Counted from the first letter of the stretch, positions 9,490-19,103 are shown. The stretch is 64,000 bases of DNA from Arthrobacter sp. ES3-54 (GCF_029504395.1 NZ_JAQFIF010000003.1:186001-250000), one strand, 5' to 3'. Numbers and translations: made by a program. The notes: a model not told the origin generated them from the letters alone.

Positions 9490-10388
9490 CCGGGCACGAA
9501 TACGGTCTCCGGCACGGGGGCTACACCGCCGTCATCACCGCCCGCGGTGCGGCGGTGCGGCAGTTCCAGTTCCGGGGGCGGGACCTGGTTGTCCCGTTCC
9601 CGGCCGGCGGGCCCAACCCGGACTATCGCGGCGTCATCATCGCACCCTGGCCGAACCGGATTCCCGACGGAAAGTACACCTTTGACGGCGAGGACTACCA
9701 GCTCCCGGTGAACGAGGCAGGCCGCCGGTGCTCGCTCCACGGCTTCACCCCGGAGCTGGACTGGAGGCTGGAATCCTGGACGGAATCCGCCCTGGAGCTC
9801 TCCTGCGCCATCGGGCCGGCGCCGGGCTACCCCTTCGCCTTATCGATCACCGCGCGCTACCGGCTGGACGGCGACGGCCTGAACACGACCGTCACGGCGG
9901 CCAACATGGGGGAGCGGACCGCGCCCTACGGGGTCTGTCCGCACCCCTACCTGCTGGCAGGACCGGCGCCGCTGGATCAATGGAGTCTGCAGGTCCCCGC
10001 GCGCACGTTCCTTGAGGTGACGCCGGACCGGCTGCTGCCCCTCGCCACCCGGCCCGTTGACGGACACGGCCACGACTTCGGCGACCCACGCGTGATCGGT
10101 TCCACCGAGATCGACCATCCCTTCACCGACATTGTGTTCGACGGCGACGGGCAGGCACACGTCGTGGTCCGGGACCCGGGCGGCACCGGCGTCGGTCTGG
10201 CCTGGGACCACAGCTGCACCTGGCTGCAGCTCTACACCGGGGACGCGGAACCGCCGCTGCCCAGCCGGCTCGGACTCGCCGTGGAACCCATGACGTGCCC
10301 GCCGGATGCCTTCAACACGGGCACGGACCTCGTGCGGCTCGAACCCGGAGCCTCGCACCGGGTGACCTGGCGCATCTTCGCCGCCTGA
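9486..10388 (+). CDS. Aldose 1-epimerase family protein
   Basis: A 300-residue mutarotase-like protein that would interconvert anomers of arabinose, supplying the form used by AraA. Family features visible are [19 protein letters not shown] (substrate Arg), a His in [12 protein letters not shown], a second His in [11 protein letters not shown], and the catalytic Glu in [16 protein letters not shown]. The GTG start overlaps the araA stop (GTGA), giving a length close to the 290-340 aa norm; upstream in-frame residues are antisense-like araA sequence read in another frame and were excluded. It is the fourth gene of the ara operon. Confidence 0.88.
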   Translation: MTGHEYGLRHGGYTAVITARGAAVRQFQFRGRDLVVPFPAGGPNPDYRGVIIAPWPNRIPDGKYTFDGEDYQLPVNEAGRRCSLHGFTPELDWRLESWTESALELSCAIGPAPGYPFALSITARYRLDGDGLNTTVTAANMGERTAPYGVCPHPYLLAGPAPLDQWSLQVPARTFLEVTPDRLLPLATRPVDGHGHDFGDPRVIGSTEIDHPFTDIVFDGDGQAHVVVRDPGGTGVGLAWDHSCTWLQLYTGDAEPPLPSRLGLAVEPMTCPPDAFNTGTDLVRLEPGASHRVTWRIFAA

Positions 10389-10467
10389 CGGCCCGCCGTC
10401 GGTCCGAAGGAGATAAACGCCGAATGTGCGTTGACTCACATGTTTCAAGAAGCTATCTTTGACCATA

Positions 10468-10483
10468 TTGTTAGCGATAACAA
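10468..10483. promoter_or_regulatory. AraR-type operator before the sugar ABC transporter
   Basis: TTGTTAGCGATAACAA differs from the araB operator by a single base (C to A in the right half). It lies about 150 bases before the GTG of the binding-protein gene at 10633, in the 244-base gap between the epimerase and the transporter. This links the transporter to the arabinose regulon. Confidence 0.8.
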
Positions 10484-10632
10484 TCAGCCGCAGTTCCCTT
10501 GCAGGCTGAATCCCCGTTCCATTCAGACCTCCGCAATCCTCCCGCTGTTACCGCCCCGCAGGGGCACGATGACGTGCAGGACTGCGATCAGGAGCAACTT
10601 CGCGGACTATGGGTCCGCGGAAGGAGAAAATT

Positions 10633-11757
10633 GTGAAGATCAGGAAACTCCTGGGCGCCGTTGCGGTTGTCCTCGCTGTGACCGTAGGGGCCACAGGCTG
10701 CGGCAGCCGGCCCGGCACGGCCGCGCCGGCCGCCAGCGCCGACGCTGCCGGCTCCCTCGTCGGGATCTCAATGCCGACGCAGACTTCGGAACGGTGGATC
10801 GCCGACGGCAAGAACGTCTCGGACTCCTTGACGAAGCTCGGGTACAAAGCCGACCTGCAGTACGCCAATGATGACATCCCCACGCAGGTGTCCCAGATCG
10901 AGAACATGCTCACCAAGGGTGCCAAAGCCCTCATCGTCGCGGCCATCGACGGCACCACGCTGACCGACGTCCTCGCCAAGGCGAAGGAACAGAACGTCAA
11001 GGTCATCGCCTACGACCGGCTCATCAACGGCACGCCGAACGTCGACTTCTACACCACCTTCGACAACTACACGGTGGGCGTGCAGCAGGCCACATCGCTG
11101 CTGACCGGCCTGGGCCTGGTTGACGCCAGCGGCAACAAGGTCGAAGGCAAGGGCCCGTTCAATGTGGAGCTCTTTGCCGGCAGCCCGGATGACAACAACG
11201 CCAACTTCTTCTGGACCGGCGCCATGGACACCCTCAAGCCGTACCTGGACGCCGGAACCTTGAAGGTGCCCAGCGGCCAGACCAAGTTTGAGCAGGCTGC
11301 CATCCTGCGCTGGCAGGCCCCCGTGGCCCAGAAGCGCATGGAGGACATCCTCACGGCCGCCTACAGCTCCGGCACCAAGCTCGACGGCGTCCTCTCCCCG
11401 TATGACGGCCTCTCCATCGGCATCATCTCGGCCCTGACCAGCACCGGCGGCTACGCCAAGGGAAGCCTGCCCGTCGTCACCGGCCAGGACGCCGAAAAGG
11501 GTTCAGTGAAGTCCATCACCGCCGGCGAGCAGTACTCCACGATCTTCAAGGACACCCGCCAGCTGGGAGCCCAGGCCGTGAAGATGGTCGACGCCCTCCT
11601 GAAGGGCCAGGAACCCGAGGTCAACGACACCAAGACCTACAACAACAAGGTCAAAGTAGTTCCTGCGTACCTGCTCAAGTCCGTCATCATCACGAATGAG
11701 AACTACAAGAAGGAACTCATCGACTCCGGTTACTACACCGCGGCCGACGTCAAGTAG
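10633..11757 (+). CDS. Sugar ABC transporter substrate-binding lipoprotein (ChvE-like)
   Basis: A 374-residue periplasmic-binding-type lipoprotein. It has a short basic start (VKIRKLL), a hydrophobic core and a lipobox ending GATGC near residue 20, so it is anchored to the membrane by a lipidated Cys. The mature part begins [20 protein letters not shown], closely resembling the ChvE/multiple-monosaccharide binding proteins, and continues with [10 protein letters not shown] and AYDRLI. The GTG at 10633 follows AAGGAG; an ATG at 10609 would place eight charged residues before the signal. The AraR-type operator upstream points to L-arabinose, perhaps with related aldoses, as ligand. Confidence 0.9.
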   Translation: MKIRKLLGAVAVVLAVTVGATGCGSRPGTAAPAASADAAGSLVGISMPTQTSERWIADGKNVSDSLTKLGYKADLQYANDDIPTQVSQIENMLTKGAKALIVAAIDGTTLTDVLAKAKEQNVKVIAYDRLINGTPNVDFYTTFDNYTVGVQQATSLLTGLGLVDASGNKVEGKGPFNVELFAGSPDDNNANFFWTGAMDTLKPYLDAGTLKVPSGQTKFEQAAILRWQAPVAQKRMEDILTAAYSSGTKLDGVLSPYDGLSIGIISALTSTGGYAKGSLPVVTGQDAEKGSVKSITAGEQYSTIFKDTRQLGAQAVKMVDALLKGQEPEVNDTKTYNNKVKVVPAYLLKSVIITNENYKKELIDSGYYTAADVK

Positions 11758-11765
11758 CCACGTCG

Positions 11766-11804
11766 AAGGGTGGCGGGCCGTCGTCGAGTCCGGCCGCCAC
11801 CCTT
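11766..11804 (+). terminator. Hairpin between binding protein and ATPase genes
   Basis: Eleven-base perfect arms, AAGGGTGGCGG (11766-11776) and CCGCCACCCTT (11794-11804), start nine bases after the binding-protein stop. No long T-run follows, so it is more likely an attenuator or an mRNA 3'-end protector that raises binding-protein yield over the ATPase and permease. Confidence 0.7.
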
Positions 11805-11863
11805 CCCGTAGACCCCTGCAGCCGCAGGACGTCTCAGGTACTACCAGTCAGTGAGAATTGGCG

Positions 11864-13393
11864 ATGAACACACCCATTCTTCAAATGCGAGGAATCACCA
11901 AGACCTTCCCGGGCGTGAAGGCCCTCCAGGACGTCACCCTGCAGGTGAACGGCGGCGAAGTCCACGCCATCTGCGGTGAAAACGGCGCTGGGAAATCCAC
12001 CCTGATGAAGGTGCTGTCCGGCGTCTACCCGCACAGCTCCTTCGACGGCGACATCCTCTTCGAAAACGAACCCTGTAACTTCTCCAGCATCAGCGACAGC
12101 GAGAAGCGCGGAATCGTGATCATCCACCAGGAGCTGGCACTGAGCCCTTACCTGTCCATCGCCGAGAACATCTATCTCGGCAACGAACAGGCCAAGCGCG
12201 GCTGGGTGAACTGGCGCAAGACCAACCTGGAGGCCGCGAAACTCCTGGCCCGGGTGGGCCTGAGCGAAAACCCGGTCACCCCCGTCCAGCACATCAGCGT
12301 GGGCAAGCAGCAGCTCGTGGAAATCGCCAAGGCACTCTCGAAGGAGGTCAAGCTCCTTATCCTCGACGAACCGACGGCGGCCCTCAACGACGAGGACTCG
12401 AGCCACCTGTTGGACCTGATCCTGCACCTCAAGGGCCAGGGCGTCACCAGCATCATCATCAGCCACAAGCTCAACGAAATCCGCAAGATTGCGGACGCCG
12501 TCACAATCATCCGCGACGGCAAAACGATCGAAACCCTCCGACTGGGCGACGGCGAGATCACCCAGGAACGCATCATCCGCGGAATGGTGGGCCGGGACCT
12601 GGAAAGCCTGTATCCGGACCGGGAACCACGGATTGGCGAGGAAGTCCTGCGGATCGAGGACTGGTCCGTTCGGCACCCGCAGGACTACAGCCGGATGGTG
12701 GTCAACAACGCCAGCTTCAACGTCCGCAAGGGGGAAGTGGTGGGGCTGGCCGGACTGATGGGTGCTGGCAGGACGGAGCTGGCCATGAGCGTCTTCGGTC
12801 GCAGCTACGGCACCGCAACCTCGGGGAAGGTGTTCAAGCACGGCACGGAAATCAACACCTCCACCGTCTCTGACGCAATCAAGCACGGAATCGCCTACGC
12901 CACCGAGGACCGCAAGCTCTACGGCCTGAACCTCATCGAGGACATCAAGCGCAACGTGTCCATGGCGGCGCTGCGCAAGCTGGTCAAGGGCGGCTGGGTG
13001 GACAAGAACCAGGAAACGGTGGTGGCCAACGACTACCGGAAGAGCATGAATATCAAGGCCCCCTCGGTCGCCGCCATCACGGGCAAGTTGTCCGGCGGCA
13101 ACCAGCAGAAAGTGGTGCTGAGCAAGTGGATGTTCTCCGATCCGGACGTGCTGATCCTCGACGAACCCACCCGCGGGATCGACGTCGGCGCGAAGTTTGA
13201 GATCTATACGATCATCGCGAAGCTGGCTGCGGAAGGAAAGGCGGTCATTGTGATCTCCTCCGAACTGCCCGAGCTGCTGGGCATCTGCGACAGGATCTAC
13301 ACCCTGTCCGCCGGGCACATCACCGGCGAGGTCCCGATCGCCGAAGCATCGCAGGAAACCCTCATGCAATACATGACCAAAGAGAAGGAATAG
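11864..13393 (+). CDS. Sugar ABC transporter ATP-binding protein (GguA/XylG-like)
   Basis: A 509-residue ATPase with two fused nucleotide-binding domains, as in monosaccharide (CUT2) importers. Domain 1 has Walker [10 protein letters not shown] near residue 41, the signature [15 protein letters not shown], and Walker [12 protein letters not shown]. Domain 2 has a degenerate Walker A ([10 protein letters not shown]), signature [12 protein letters not shown] and Walker [13 protein letters not shown]. The degenerate second site is normal for the family. ATG 11864 gives [11 protein letters not shown]; a TTG six bases earlier is less likely. Downstream permease begins five bases after the stop. 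Confidence 0.93.
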   Translation: MNTPILQMRGITKTFPGVKALQDVTLQVNGGEVHAICGENGAGKSTLMKVLSGVYPHSSFDGDILFENEPCNFSSISDSEKRGIVIIHQELALSPYLSIAENIYLGNEQAKRGWVNWRKTNLEAAKLLARVGLSENPVTPVQHISVGKQQLVEIAKALSKEVKLLILDEPTAALNDEDSSHLLDLILHLKGQGVTSIIISHKLNEIRKIADAVTIIRDGKTIETLRLGDGEITQERIIRGMVGRDLESLYPDREPRIGEEVLRIEDWSVRHPQDYSRMVVNNASFNVRKGEVVGLAGLMGAGRTELAMSVFGRSYGTATSGKVFKHGTEINTSTVSDAIKHGIAYATEDRKLYGLNLIEDIKRNVSMAALRKLVKGGWVDKNQETVVANDYRKSMNIKAPSVAAITGKLSGGNQQKVVLSKWMFSDPDVLILDEPTRGIDVGAKFEIYTIIAKLAAEGKAVIVISSELPELLGICDRIYTLSAGHITGEVPIAEASQETLMQYMTKEKE

Positions 13394-13398
13394 CGAAC

Positions 13399-14688
13399 AT
13401 GTCCGCCCTCCGAGAATCCCTGGGCTTCCTGACAAGCCGCCTCCGCCAGGTTGGCATCTTTGTCGCCCTGATCCTGATCGTCCTGCTGTTCCAGATTCTG
13501 ACGGACGGGATCCTGCTGGAGCCGCAAAACGTCACCAACCTGGTGGTCCAGAACAGCTACATCCTGATCCTGGCGATCGGCATGGTGATGGTAATCATCG
13601 CCGGCCACATCGACCTGTCCGTCGGTTCGGTCGCCGGCTTCATCGGCGCCTGTGCCGGTGTCATGATCGTGCACTGGGGCTGGGAATGGTGGCTCGCCAT
13701 TCCGGCATGCTTGCTGGTCGGCGCGCTGGTGGGTGCCTGGCAGGGCTACTGGATCGCGTACGTCGGCATTCCCGCCTTCATCGTCACCCTCGCCGGGATG
13801 CTGATTTTCCGTGGCCTGACACTGATCGTTCTCAAGAACCAGCAGATCACGCCGTTCCCGGGCGAGCTGCGGGCGCTGGGCGGCGGCTTCCTGCCGGACA
13901 TTTCCGGCGGCACGTCGGTTCTGGAGTGGCTGACGGTCATCCTTGGCGTTGGCGCCACCCTGGCACTGGTGATCCAGGCAGTCAAGGAACGCCGGATCCG
14001 CAAGAAATTTGAACTCGAGAACGAGCCGATGGCGTGGTTCGTCACCAAGACCGCGTTCATCGCCCTGCTCATGCTGACCATCACCTTCCTGCTCGCCAGC
14101 TACCGGGGCACCCCCATCGTCCTGATTGTTCTTGCGGTCCTGGTGATCGTCTATACGGCCCTGATGAACAACAGCGTCTTCGGCCGGCACACCTATGCAC
14201 TCGGCGGTAACCTGCACGCTGCCGAGCTGTCCGGCATCAAGACCAAGGCGGTCACGTTCAGGCTGTTCGTGAACATGGGCGTCCTTGCCGCACTGGCCGG
14301 CCTCGTGTTCACGGCCCGGCTCAATTCCGCTCAGCCGGCCGGCGGCACCGGCTTCGAACTCGATGCCATCGCAGCGGCGTTCATCGGCGGAGCCGCAGTT
14401 ACAGGTGGCATCGGAACCGTGGCCGGGGCCATGATCGGCGGCCTCATCATGGGTGTGCTGAACAACGGCATGTCGATCCTGGGCCTCGGCACCGACTACC
14501 AGCAGCTCATCAAGGGCCTGGTGCTGCTCCTCGCCGTCGGGTTCGATATCTTCAACAAGAACCGCAGCGGCAAGGGCGGCGGGGCCGCGATCTTCAAGAG
14601 CCTCAAACTGAAAGCCCCGCCCGCGGCGGATGCCCACCCCGGGAAACCGGCGGATGAGCGTCCCGTGCCGGTAGCGGCCGGACAGTAG
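13399..14688 (+). CDS. Sugar ABC transporter permease (GguB/XylH-like)
   Basis: A 429-residue CUT2 permease with about ten hydrophobic spans. Recognisable are VMVIIAGHIDLSVGSVAGFIGA (about residues 57-77, written here in part: GHIDLSVGSVAGF) and GGIGTVAGAMIGGLIMGVLNNGM in part (GTVAGAMIGGLIMGVLNNG) towards the C-terminus, both hallmarks of ribose/xylose-type permeases. The C-terminal 45 residues are a Lys/Ala/Pro-rich cytoplasmic tail. Starts after AAGGAAT, five bases past the ATPase stop. Completes an arabinose-regulon importer with the two preceding genes. Confidence 0.92.
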   Translation: MSALRESLGFLTSRLRQVGIFVALILIVLLFQILTDGILLEPQNVTNLVVQNSYILILAIGMVMVIIAGHIDLSVGSVAGFIGACAGVMIVHWGWEWWLAIPACLLVGALVGAWQGYWIAYVGIPAFIVTLAGMLIFRGLTLIVLKNQQITPFPGELRALGGGFLPDISGGTSVLEWLTVILGVGATLALVIQAVKERRIRKKFELENEPMAWFVTKTAFIALLMLTITFLLASYRGTPIVLIVLAVLVIVYTALMNNSVFGRHTYALGGNLHAAELSGIKTKAVTFRLFVNMGVLAALAGLVFTARLNSAQPAGGTGFELDAIAAAFIGGAAVTGGIGTVAGAMIGGLIMGVLNNGMSILGLGTDYQQLIKGLVLLLAVGFDIFNKNRSGKGGGAAIFKSLKLKAPPAADAHPGKPADERPVPVAAGQ

Positions 14689-14709
14689 CGCGGGACACGG
14701 CAGACTGCT

Positions 14710-14747
14710 GCGACCCGGGTTGGCCTCCAGAGGCCAACCCGGGTCGC
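14710..14747. terminator. Bidirectional intrinsic terminator
   Basis: A 17-base-pair stem (arms 14710-14726 and 14731-14747) with a CCAG loop, followed on the plus strand by TCTTTCTT. It lies 21 bases after the permease stop and 30 bases before the convergent MHS gene end, so it probably serves both. Confidence 0.88.
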
Positions 14748-14776
14748 TCTTTCTTGCGGGGGTATTCACTGTGCCG

Positions 14777-16144
14777 CTAGCGGGCGGCCGACGCCGCCGG
14801 CTGGTCCTCCGCTGCAGCTGCCGGTTCGCCGGCGATGATGGCGTCGACTTCAGCCTTCTCCTTGGCGCCCCAGGTTTCGCGGGTGTTCAGCACGCCGATC
14901 AGGCCAATGACACCCACCAGGACGTACAGCGAGGCACCCCCGGCCCACCCGAAGACGGAGGCCAGGAGCACGGCCAGGAAGGGCGCGAATCCGGAAATGG
15001 AGGCGGCAACCTGGTACCCGATGGAGGCGCCGGACGTCCTGGTGTTGGTCCGGAACAGCTCCGCGAACCAGGCGCCCTGCGTGCCGGTAAACGTCGCGTG
15101 GATGATGCCGATGCCGATCACGAACGCCAGGACGATCAGGAACGGGTTGCCGGTATTGCTGAGCAGGAACATCGGGAAGCCGAAGACAATGACGGCGATG
15201 GTTCCGCCGAGGTAGAGCTTGCGGCGGCCGATGCGGTCGGTGAGCGCGCCGGCGACCAGCGTGACCGGGATGGCAAGAAGGCTGGCGATCACAATGCCGG
15301 TAAGCCCGATGGCCCGGTCGTCTGGGTTGTTCTTCGTGATGTAGGAGAGCAGGTAGGTGGCCGTGACGTAGTACGCGCAGCTCTCCACGATCCGCAGGGA
15401 GATCACCCGCAGGATGTTCCGCCAGTCGTTCTTGACCACGGTGGCAAGCGGGTTCTTGACGATCGCGCCCATGGCCTTGGTGTGTTCGAACTCGGGGGAT
15501 TCCTCAAGCTTCATACGGACAACCAGGCCGACGACGATCAGGACGGAGCTGGCGAGGAACGGCAGCCGCCAGGCCCAGTCGGTCTGCAGGGAGGCGGAGA
15601 GCAGGAACGCAGCGTTGGCCAGGGTGATGCCCAGCGGGTTGCCCGCCTGCGGGATGGCCGCGAAACGGCCGCGCTTCTTCCATGGTGCGTGCTCGAACGT
15701 CATCATGACGGCGCCGCCCCATTCAGCACCGAAGGCCAGGCCCTGGATCATCCGGATGATGACCAGCAGGATGGGTGCGAGGATGCCGACCTGGCCGTAC
15801 GTGGGGAGGCAGCCGATCAGGACGGTGGCGATGCCCATGGTCAACAGCGCGCCGACCAGCACGGGCTTGCGGCCGTACTTGTCGCCGAGGTAGCCGCCGA
15901 CGGCTCCGCCGATGGGCCGCATCAGGAAGCCCACCGCCAGGGTGGCGAAGGCCAGAAGTGTTCCGACCACGGGGTCCGTGTTGGGGAAGAAGACCTTGCC
16001 GAAGTACAGGGCCGCGGCCGTGCCGTAGGCGACAAAGTCGTAGTTTTCCACGCACGTGCCGGCGGCCGAAGCCATGGCGGTCTTGATCTTTCCGGGTGAA
16101 CCGTGGGCGGCCTGGCGCGGCCGGTCCGTGATTGCTGCCGTCAT
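14777..16144 (-). CDS. MHS-family MFS transporter in ribose-type operon
   Basis: A 455-residue, 12-span major facilitator of the metabolite:proton symporter (ShiA/ProP-like) family. Typical elements are VENYDFVAYGTAAALYFGKV in the first span, the loop 2-3 signature GGYLGDKYGRKPVL, and GLAFGAEWGGAVMM in span 5. ATG 16144 follows AAGGAGA. It is the last gene of a minus-strand operon with LacI, ribokinase and RpiB, so it may import the ribose-like substrate or a pentose-containing compound; MHS proteins more often carry organic acids or betaines, so the substrate is uncertain. Confidence 0.9.
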   Translation of the reverse strand: MTAAITDRPRQAAHGSPGKIKTAMASAAGTCVENYDFVAYGTAAALYFGKVFFPNTDPVVGTLLAFATLAVGFLMRPIGGAVGGYLGDKYGRKPVLVGALLTMGIATVLIGCLPTYGQVGILAPILLVIIRMIQGLAFGAEWGGAVMMTFEHAPWKKRGRFAAIPQAGNPLGITLANAAFLLSASLQTDWAWRLPFLASSVLIVVGLVVRMKLEESPEFEHTKAMGAIVKNPLATVVKNDWRNILRVISLRIVESCAYYVTATYLLSYITKNNPDDRAIGLTGIVIASLLAIPVTLVAGALTDRIGRRKLYLGGTIAVIVFGFPMFLLSNTGNPFLIVLAFVIGIGIIHATFTGTQGAWFAELFRTNTRTSGASIGYQVAASISGFAPFLAVLLASVFGWAGGASLYVLVGVIGLIGVLNTRETWGAKEKAEVDAIIAGEPAAAAEDQPAASAAR

Positions 16145-16231
16145 GTTCTATATCTCCTTTGATATTGCTGGACAGCCTTGGGCGGCATGCCGAAGGCCAG
16201 GTAAACGATTAGTGGTGCGGTGCCGTCCGGG

Positions 16232-16702
16232 TCAGATTTCGGCGGCCAGTTCCCGTGCTCCCTCGAGCTCCATTTCGCGCAGCTTTTGGACGCGCCGGAT
16301 GGTGTCCTCGTCGTTGTCGAATTTCGCGTCGAGGAAGGACTGGAGGACTTCCTTGGCGGCGGCCCTGCCGATTAGCCAGGCGCCCATGGCGATGGCGTTC
16401 GCGTCGTCGTGCTCCACACTCTGGTGGGCGGAATAGACGTCGTGTCCCAGGGCGCAGCGGATGCCCGGGATCTTGTTGGCCGCCATCACCGCCCCGACTC
16501 CGGTGCCGCAGACCAGTACGGCGCGCTCGGCCTCGCCGGAGCGGACCAGATCGCAGGTGGCTCGGGTGATGTCCGGGAAATCGACCGGCGCCTCGCTGGG
16601 CGCGCCGCGGTCGATGACCTCATGGCCGAGGTCCTCCAGGACCGACTGGACAAACGATTTAAGGGGGAAGCCGGCGTGGTCGTTGCCGAGTGCGATTTTC
16701 AT
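16232..16702 (-). CDS. rpiB: Ribose-5-phosphate isomerase B / LacAB family isomerase
   Basis: A 156-residue RpiB/LacAB-fold sugar-phosphate isomerase, interconverting ribose 5-phosphate and ribulose 5-phosphate or a related aldose/ketose phosphate pair. Starts MKIALGNDHAGFPLK, with the active-site segment VLVCGTGVGAVMAANKIPG (about residues 63-81) and HDVYSAHQSVEHDDANAIAM downstream. The conserved Cys of CGTG is present. It lies eight bases after ribokinase. Homologues in erythritol loci act on tetrose phosphates, so the exact substrate depends on the operon's sugar. Confidence 0.88.
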   Translation of the reverse strand: MKIALGNDHAGFPLKSFVQSVLEDLGHEVIDRGAPSEAPVDFPDITRATCDLVRSGEAERAVLVCGTGVGAVMAANKIPGIRCALGHDVYSAHQSVEHDDANAIAMGAWLIGRAAAKEVLQSFLDAKFDNDEDTIRRVQKLREMELEGARELAAEI

Positions 16703-16710
16703 GGGTCTCC

Positions 16711-17691
16711 TTAGTTCGGAACGACAGGGCTGGGATTGGTGGGGTTCGGATTGGCTGGGTTCGGCGTGGGGTTCGGCGCGAACGCCGGTAGTTCATTGGC
16801 CCATGGAATCGATTCCATGGCGCCGGTGCGCGTGACTGCGAGAGCCGAAGAGCGGGTGGCGTGGACCATTGCGGCAGACAGGTCGCGGTGGCTGCCGGCC
16901 AGGGACGCGGCGAGGTAGCCCACGAACGTGTCGCCGGCTCCCGTGGTGTCCCTGGCGTCTACCTTGGCCGCCGGCACGTGCGCCAGACTGCCGTCGAGGA
17001 CTGTGAAAGACCCTTCCGCGCCGGCGGTGCAGACGATGGCCGGACCCAGGACAGGCGGAAGAGTCTGGACCAGGTTCCGGTGGTTGCCGGGCATCCCGGC
17101 GAGGCCCGCGAGGTCGGCTAGAACCTGGATTTCCTGTTCGTTCACCACGAGGAGGTCGACGTCGTCGAGCAGGCCGTCGATCTGCCGGGGAGCGGGGGCC
17201 GCGTTGAGGATGACGAAAGCGCCGCGGCTCTTCGCGGTCCGCGCGGCCTGCCGGACCAGCTCCGTCGGGATCTCCAACTGCAGAACCAGGACGTCGCCCG
17301 CCTGGACGGCGGCGAGTCCCGCATCGACGTCGGCGGCGGTGAGCCCGGAGTTCGCGCCCGGACTGACGATGATCTGGTTTTCGCCTTGGTCGTCGACGGC
17401 GATGATCGCCGTTCCTGTGGCGGCGGTGCCGCTGACCCGCACGTGGCTGGCGTCGATGCTGGCCTCGGACAGAACCTCAAGGATCCGCCGGCCATGCGCG
17501 TCGTCGCCGACGGCGCCCGCGAATTTCACTGTGCCGCCGGCCCGGGCCGCCGCGACGGCCTGGTTGCCGCCCTTGCCCCCGGGGCTAAAAGTTGCGTCCG
17601 AGCCCCGGACGGTCTCACCCGCCCGCGGGAGGGAACGGACGCGGATGTTCTGGTCGATATTGAGGCTTCCGACCACAAAAACCGTGCTCAT
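16711..17691 (-). CDS. rbsK: Ribokinase
   Basis: A 326-residue PfkB-family sugar kinase. The N-terminus has VVGSLNIDQNIRVRSLPRAG and GGKGGNQAVAAA (about residues 39-50), both ribokinase markers; the C-terminal ATP/anion-hole motif DTTGAGDTFVGYLA carries the catalytic Asp. ATG 17691 is chosen since GSLNID normally follows within ten residues; a longer frame to 17820 lacks homology-like sequence. The C-terminus ends with a low-complexity Asn/Pro tail of about 20 residues. Near its 3' end the codons for MESIPW form an exact copy of the operon's operator (16803-16818). Confidence 0.9.
   Translation of the reverse strand: MSTVFVVGSLNIDQNIRVRSLPRAGETVRGSDATFSPGGKGGNQAVAAARAGGTVKFAGAVGDDAHGRRILEVLSEASIDASHVRVSGTAATGTAIIAVDDQGENQIIVSPGANSGLTAADVDAGLAAVQAGDVLVLQLEIPTELVRQAARTAKSRGAFVILNAAPAPRQIDGLLDDVDLLVVNEQEIQVLADLAGLAGMPGNHRNLVQTLPPVLGPAIVCTAGAEGSFTVLDGSLAHVPAAKVDARDTTGAGDTFVGYLAASLAGSHRDLSAAMVHATRSSALAVTRTGAMESIPWANELPAFAPNPTPNPANPNPTNPSPVVPN
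16803..16818. promoter_or_regulatory. Intragenic copy of the ribose-operon operator inside rbsK
   Basis: ATGGAATCGATTCCAT is a perfect palindrome identical in its 14-base core to the first operator at 18837-18850. It lies inside the rbsK coding sequence, about 100 bases before the rpiB start. It could be a LacI-protein binding site for looping, a transcription roadblock, or control of an internal promoter. Confidence 0.6.
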
Positions 17692-17770
17692 TGGACCTGC
17701 TCCTTCGGTGGTGTCGGACGGTGCCCCAAGCCGCAAATCAGAGGGGTCGGACGGGAGGGCTGCGCTGTTG

Positions 17771-18796
17771 TCACGGCCGCCCCAGGCTGGGATCTGCAGT
17801 GCCCGAGGAGGCGCGGACAATGAGTTCGCTCGGGAGGACGACCGATTCCGGCTTGTGCCCGTCGATTACCTCGAGCAGGAGCCTGACCGCGGTGCGGCCC
17901 ATCGCCTCCACGTCGTGGGAGATGACAGTCAGCGGCGGATCGAGCAGGGAAAACCATTCGATGTCGTCGAAGGCTATGAGGGCCATGTCCCGGCCGATGC
18001 GAAGGCCCTTCCGGTTCAAGGTGGCCAGCGCTCCGACGGCCATGGGGCTGTCGGCGGCTAGGAGTGCAGTTGGCGGCTGCGCGAGGCCCAGCAGGTGGTG
18101 CGCGCCGGTCGAGCCGCTGGCTGACTGGAAGTCGCCGAAGTACGTCAGGGCGGGATCGGCGCTGAGCCCGAACTCGCGGGCCGCGCGGGAGAAGGACTTG
18201 AGCCGGTCCCGGCCGGTGGACGTGGTCTGGGGCCCGGCGATGTAGCCGACCCGCTCGTGGCCCTGCCGGGCCAGGTGCTCCACGGCCTGGCGGATGCCGG
18301 AATCACTGTCGGTGGTCACACTCGGCACGTCGATGCCATCGACGGTCCGATCAACGAACACCGTGGGGATGCCCCGTTCCAGCACGGCGCGCAGGCTGGA
18401 GCTCCCTTCGCCCTGCGGTGCGGCGATCACGCCGTCCACGCGCTGCGAAATAAAGGTGTCCAGGTACCTGTCCTGCTGCGGAATGCTCTCGTTGGCGTTC
18501 CCCAATAGGGTTACGAGCCCCTCCGCGAGGGCCGCCTGCTCGGCAGCGTGGGCCAGATCGGCGAAGAACGGGTTACGGATATCTGAGAGGAGCAGCCCGA
18601 TGACGTTGGTCCTGGTGGAACGGAGCGCGCGTGCCTGGGCGTTGGGGTGAAAATCCAGCTCGGCGACGGCGGCGGCCACCTTCTGGCGCGACTCCGCGGA
18701 CGTTGCCGGGTTTCCGGACAGCACCCTGGACGCCGTCGCGGACGAGACGCCGGCCAGTGCTGCCACGTCCTTGATGGTGATGGAAGGTCCCGTCAC
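17771..18796 (-). CDS. LacI family regulator of the ribose-type operon
   Basis: A 341-residue LacI-family repressor. HTH at about residues 7-28 (SITIKDVAALAGVSSATASR), then the hinge (NAQARALRSTRT), then LLLSDIRNPFFADLAHAAEQ at the start of the effector domain. The GTG at 18796 places the HTH at the usual distance; the same frame continues upstream to 19417, but through operators and the 19-bp repeats, so that part is non-coding. Tandem palindromes at 18837-18864 lie 40 bases upstream, fitting autorepression. It is the first gene of the LacI-rbsK-rpiB-MHS operon. Confidence 0.88.
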   Translation of the reverse strand: MTGPSITIKDVAALAGVSSATASRVLSGNPATSAESRQKVAAAVAELDFHPNAQARALRSTRTNVIGLLLSDIRNPFFADLAHAAEQAALAEGLVTLLGNANESIPQQDRYLDTFISQRVDGVIAAPQGEGSSSLRAVLERGIPTVFVDRTVDGIDVPSVTTDSDSGIRQAVEHLARQGHERVGYIAGPQTTSTGRDRLKSFSRAAREFGLSADPALTYFGDFQSASGSTGAHHLLGLAQPPTALLAADSPMAVGALATLNRKGLRIGRDMALIAFDDIEWFSLLDPPLTVISHDVEAMGRTAVRLLLEVIDGHKPESVVLPSELIVRASSGTADPSLGRP

Positions 18797-18836
18797 TGCT
18801 GCGCCTTTCGCCTTTGAACTGCTCTGAAAAGTCTTG

Positions 18837-18864
18837 TGGAATCGATTCCATGGAATCGGTTCCA
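18837..18864. promoter_or_regulatory. Tandem LacI-type operators upstream of the ribose-type operon
   Basis: Two abutting 14-base palindromes: TGGAATCGATTCCA (18837-18850, perfect) and TGGAATCGGTTCCA (18851-18864, one central change). They have the CG centre typical of LacI-family sites. A third copy of the first is in rbsK at 16804-16817. Confidence 0.85.
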
Positions 18865-19103
18865 CAAGTATGTGGCGCTGGCTACAACCTGTCAATGGGT
18901 GATGCTGGCCAGGATGCGGAGCCGAGCCGACCGCGACGGGGGGCCAATGCGACCGGCTGCGATGCACCGAATGTCCGGCGACGGTGAATGCGCTCAGCGA
19001 CGCGCAGTATGTCCTGCGATGCTGGATATGCCTGGCGACGCGGGATGTGTTCGCCGACGCGCAAAATTCCCCTCGATGCGGGAATACAGGTGTCGGCAGG
19101 AAT
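18865..19103. other. Gene-free interval before the repeat array
   Basis: Non-coding stretch between the tandem operators and the ordered 19-bp repeats. It contains looser words of the same kind (GATGC, GGCGACGCG, TCGCCGACGCG) without a steady period, so it may be decayed repeat sequence. No RNA gene or convincing frame was seen. The promoter of the ribose-type operon probably lies at its left end. Confidence 0.5.
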
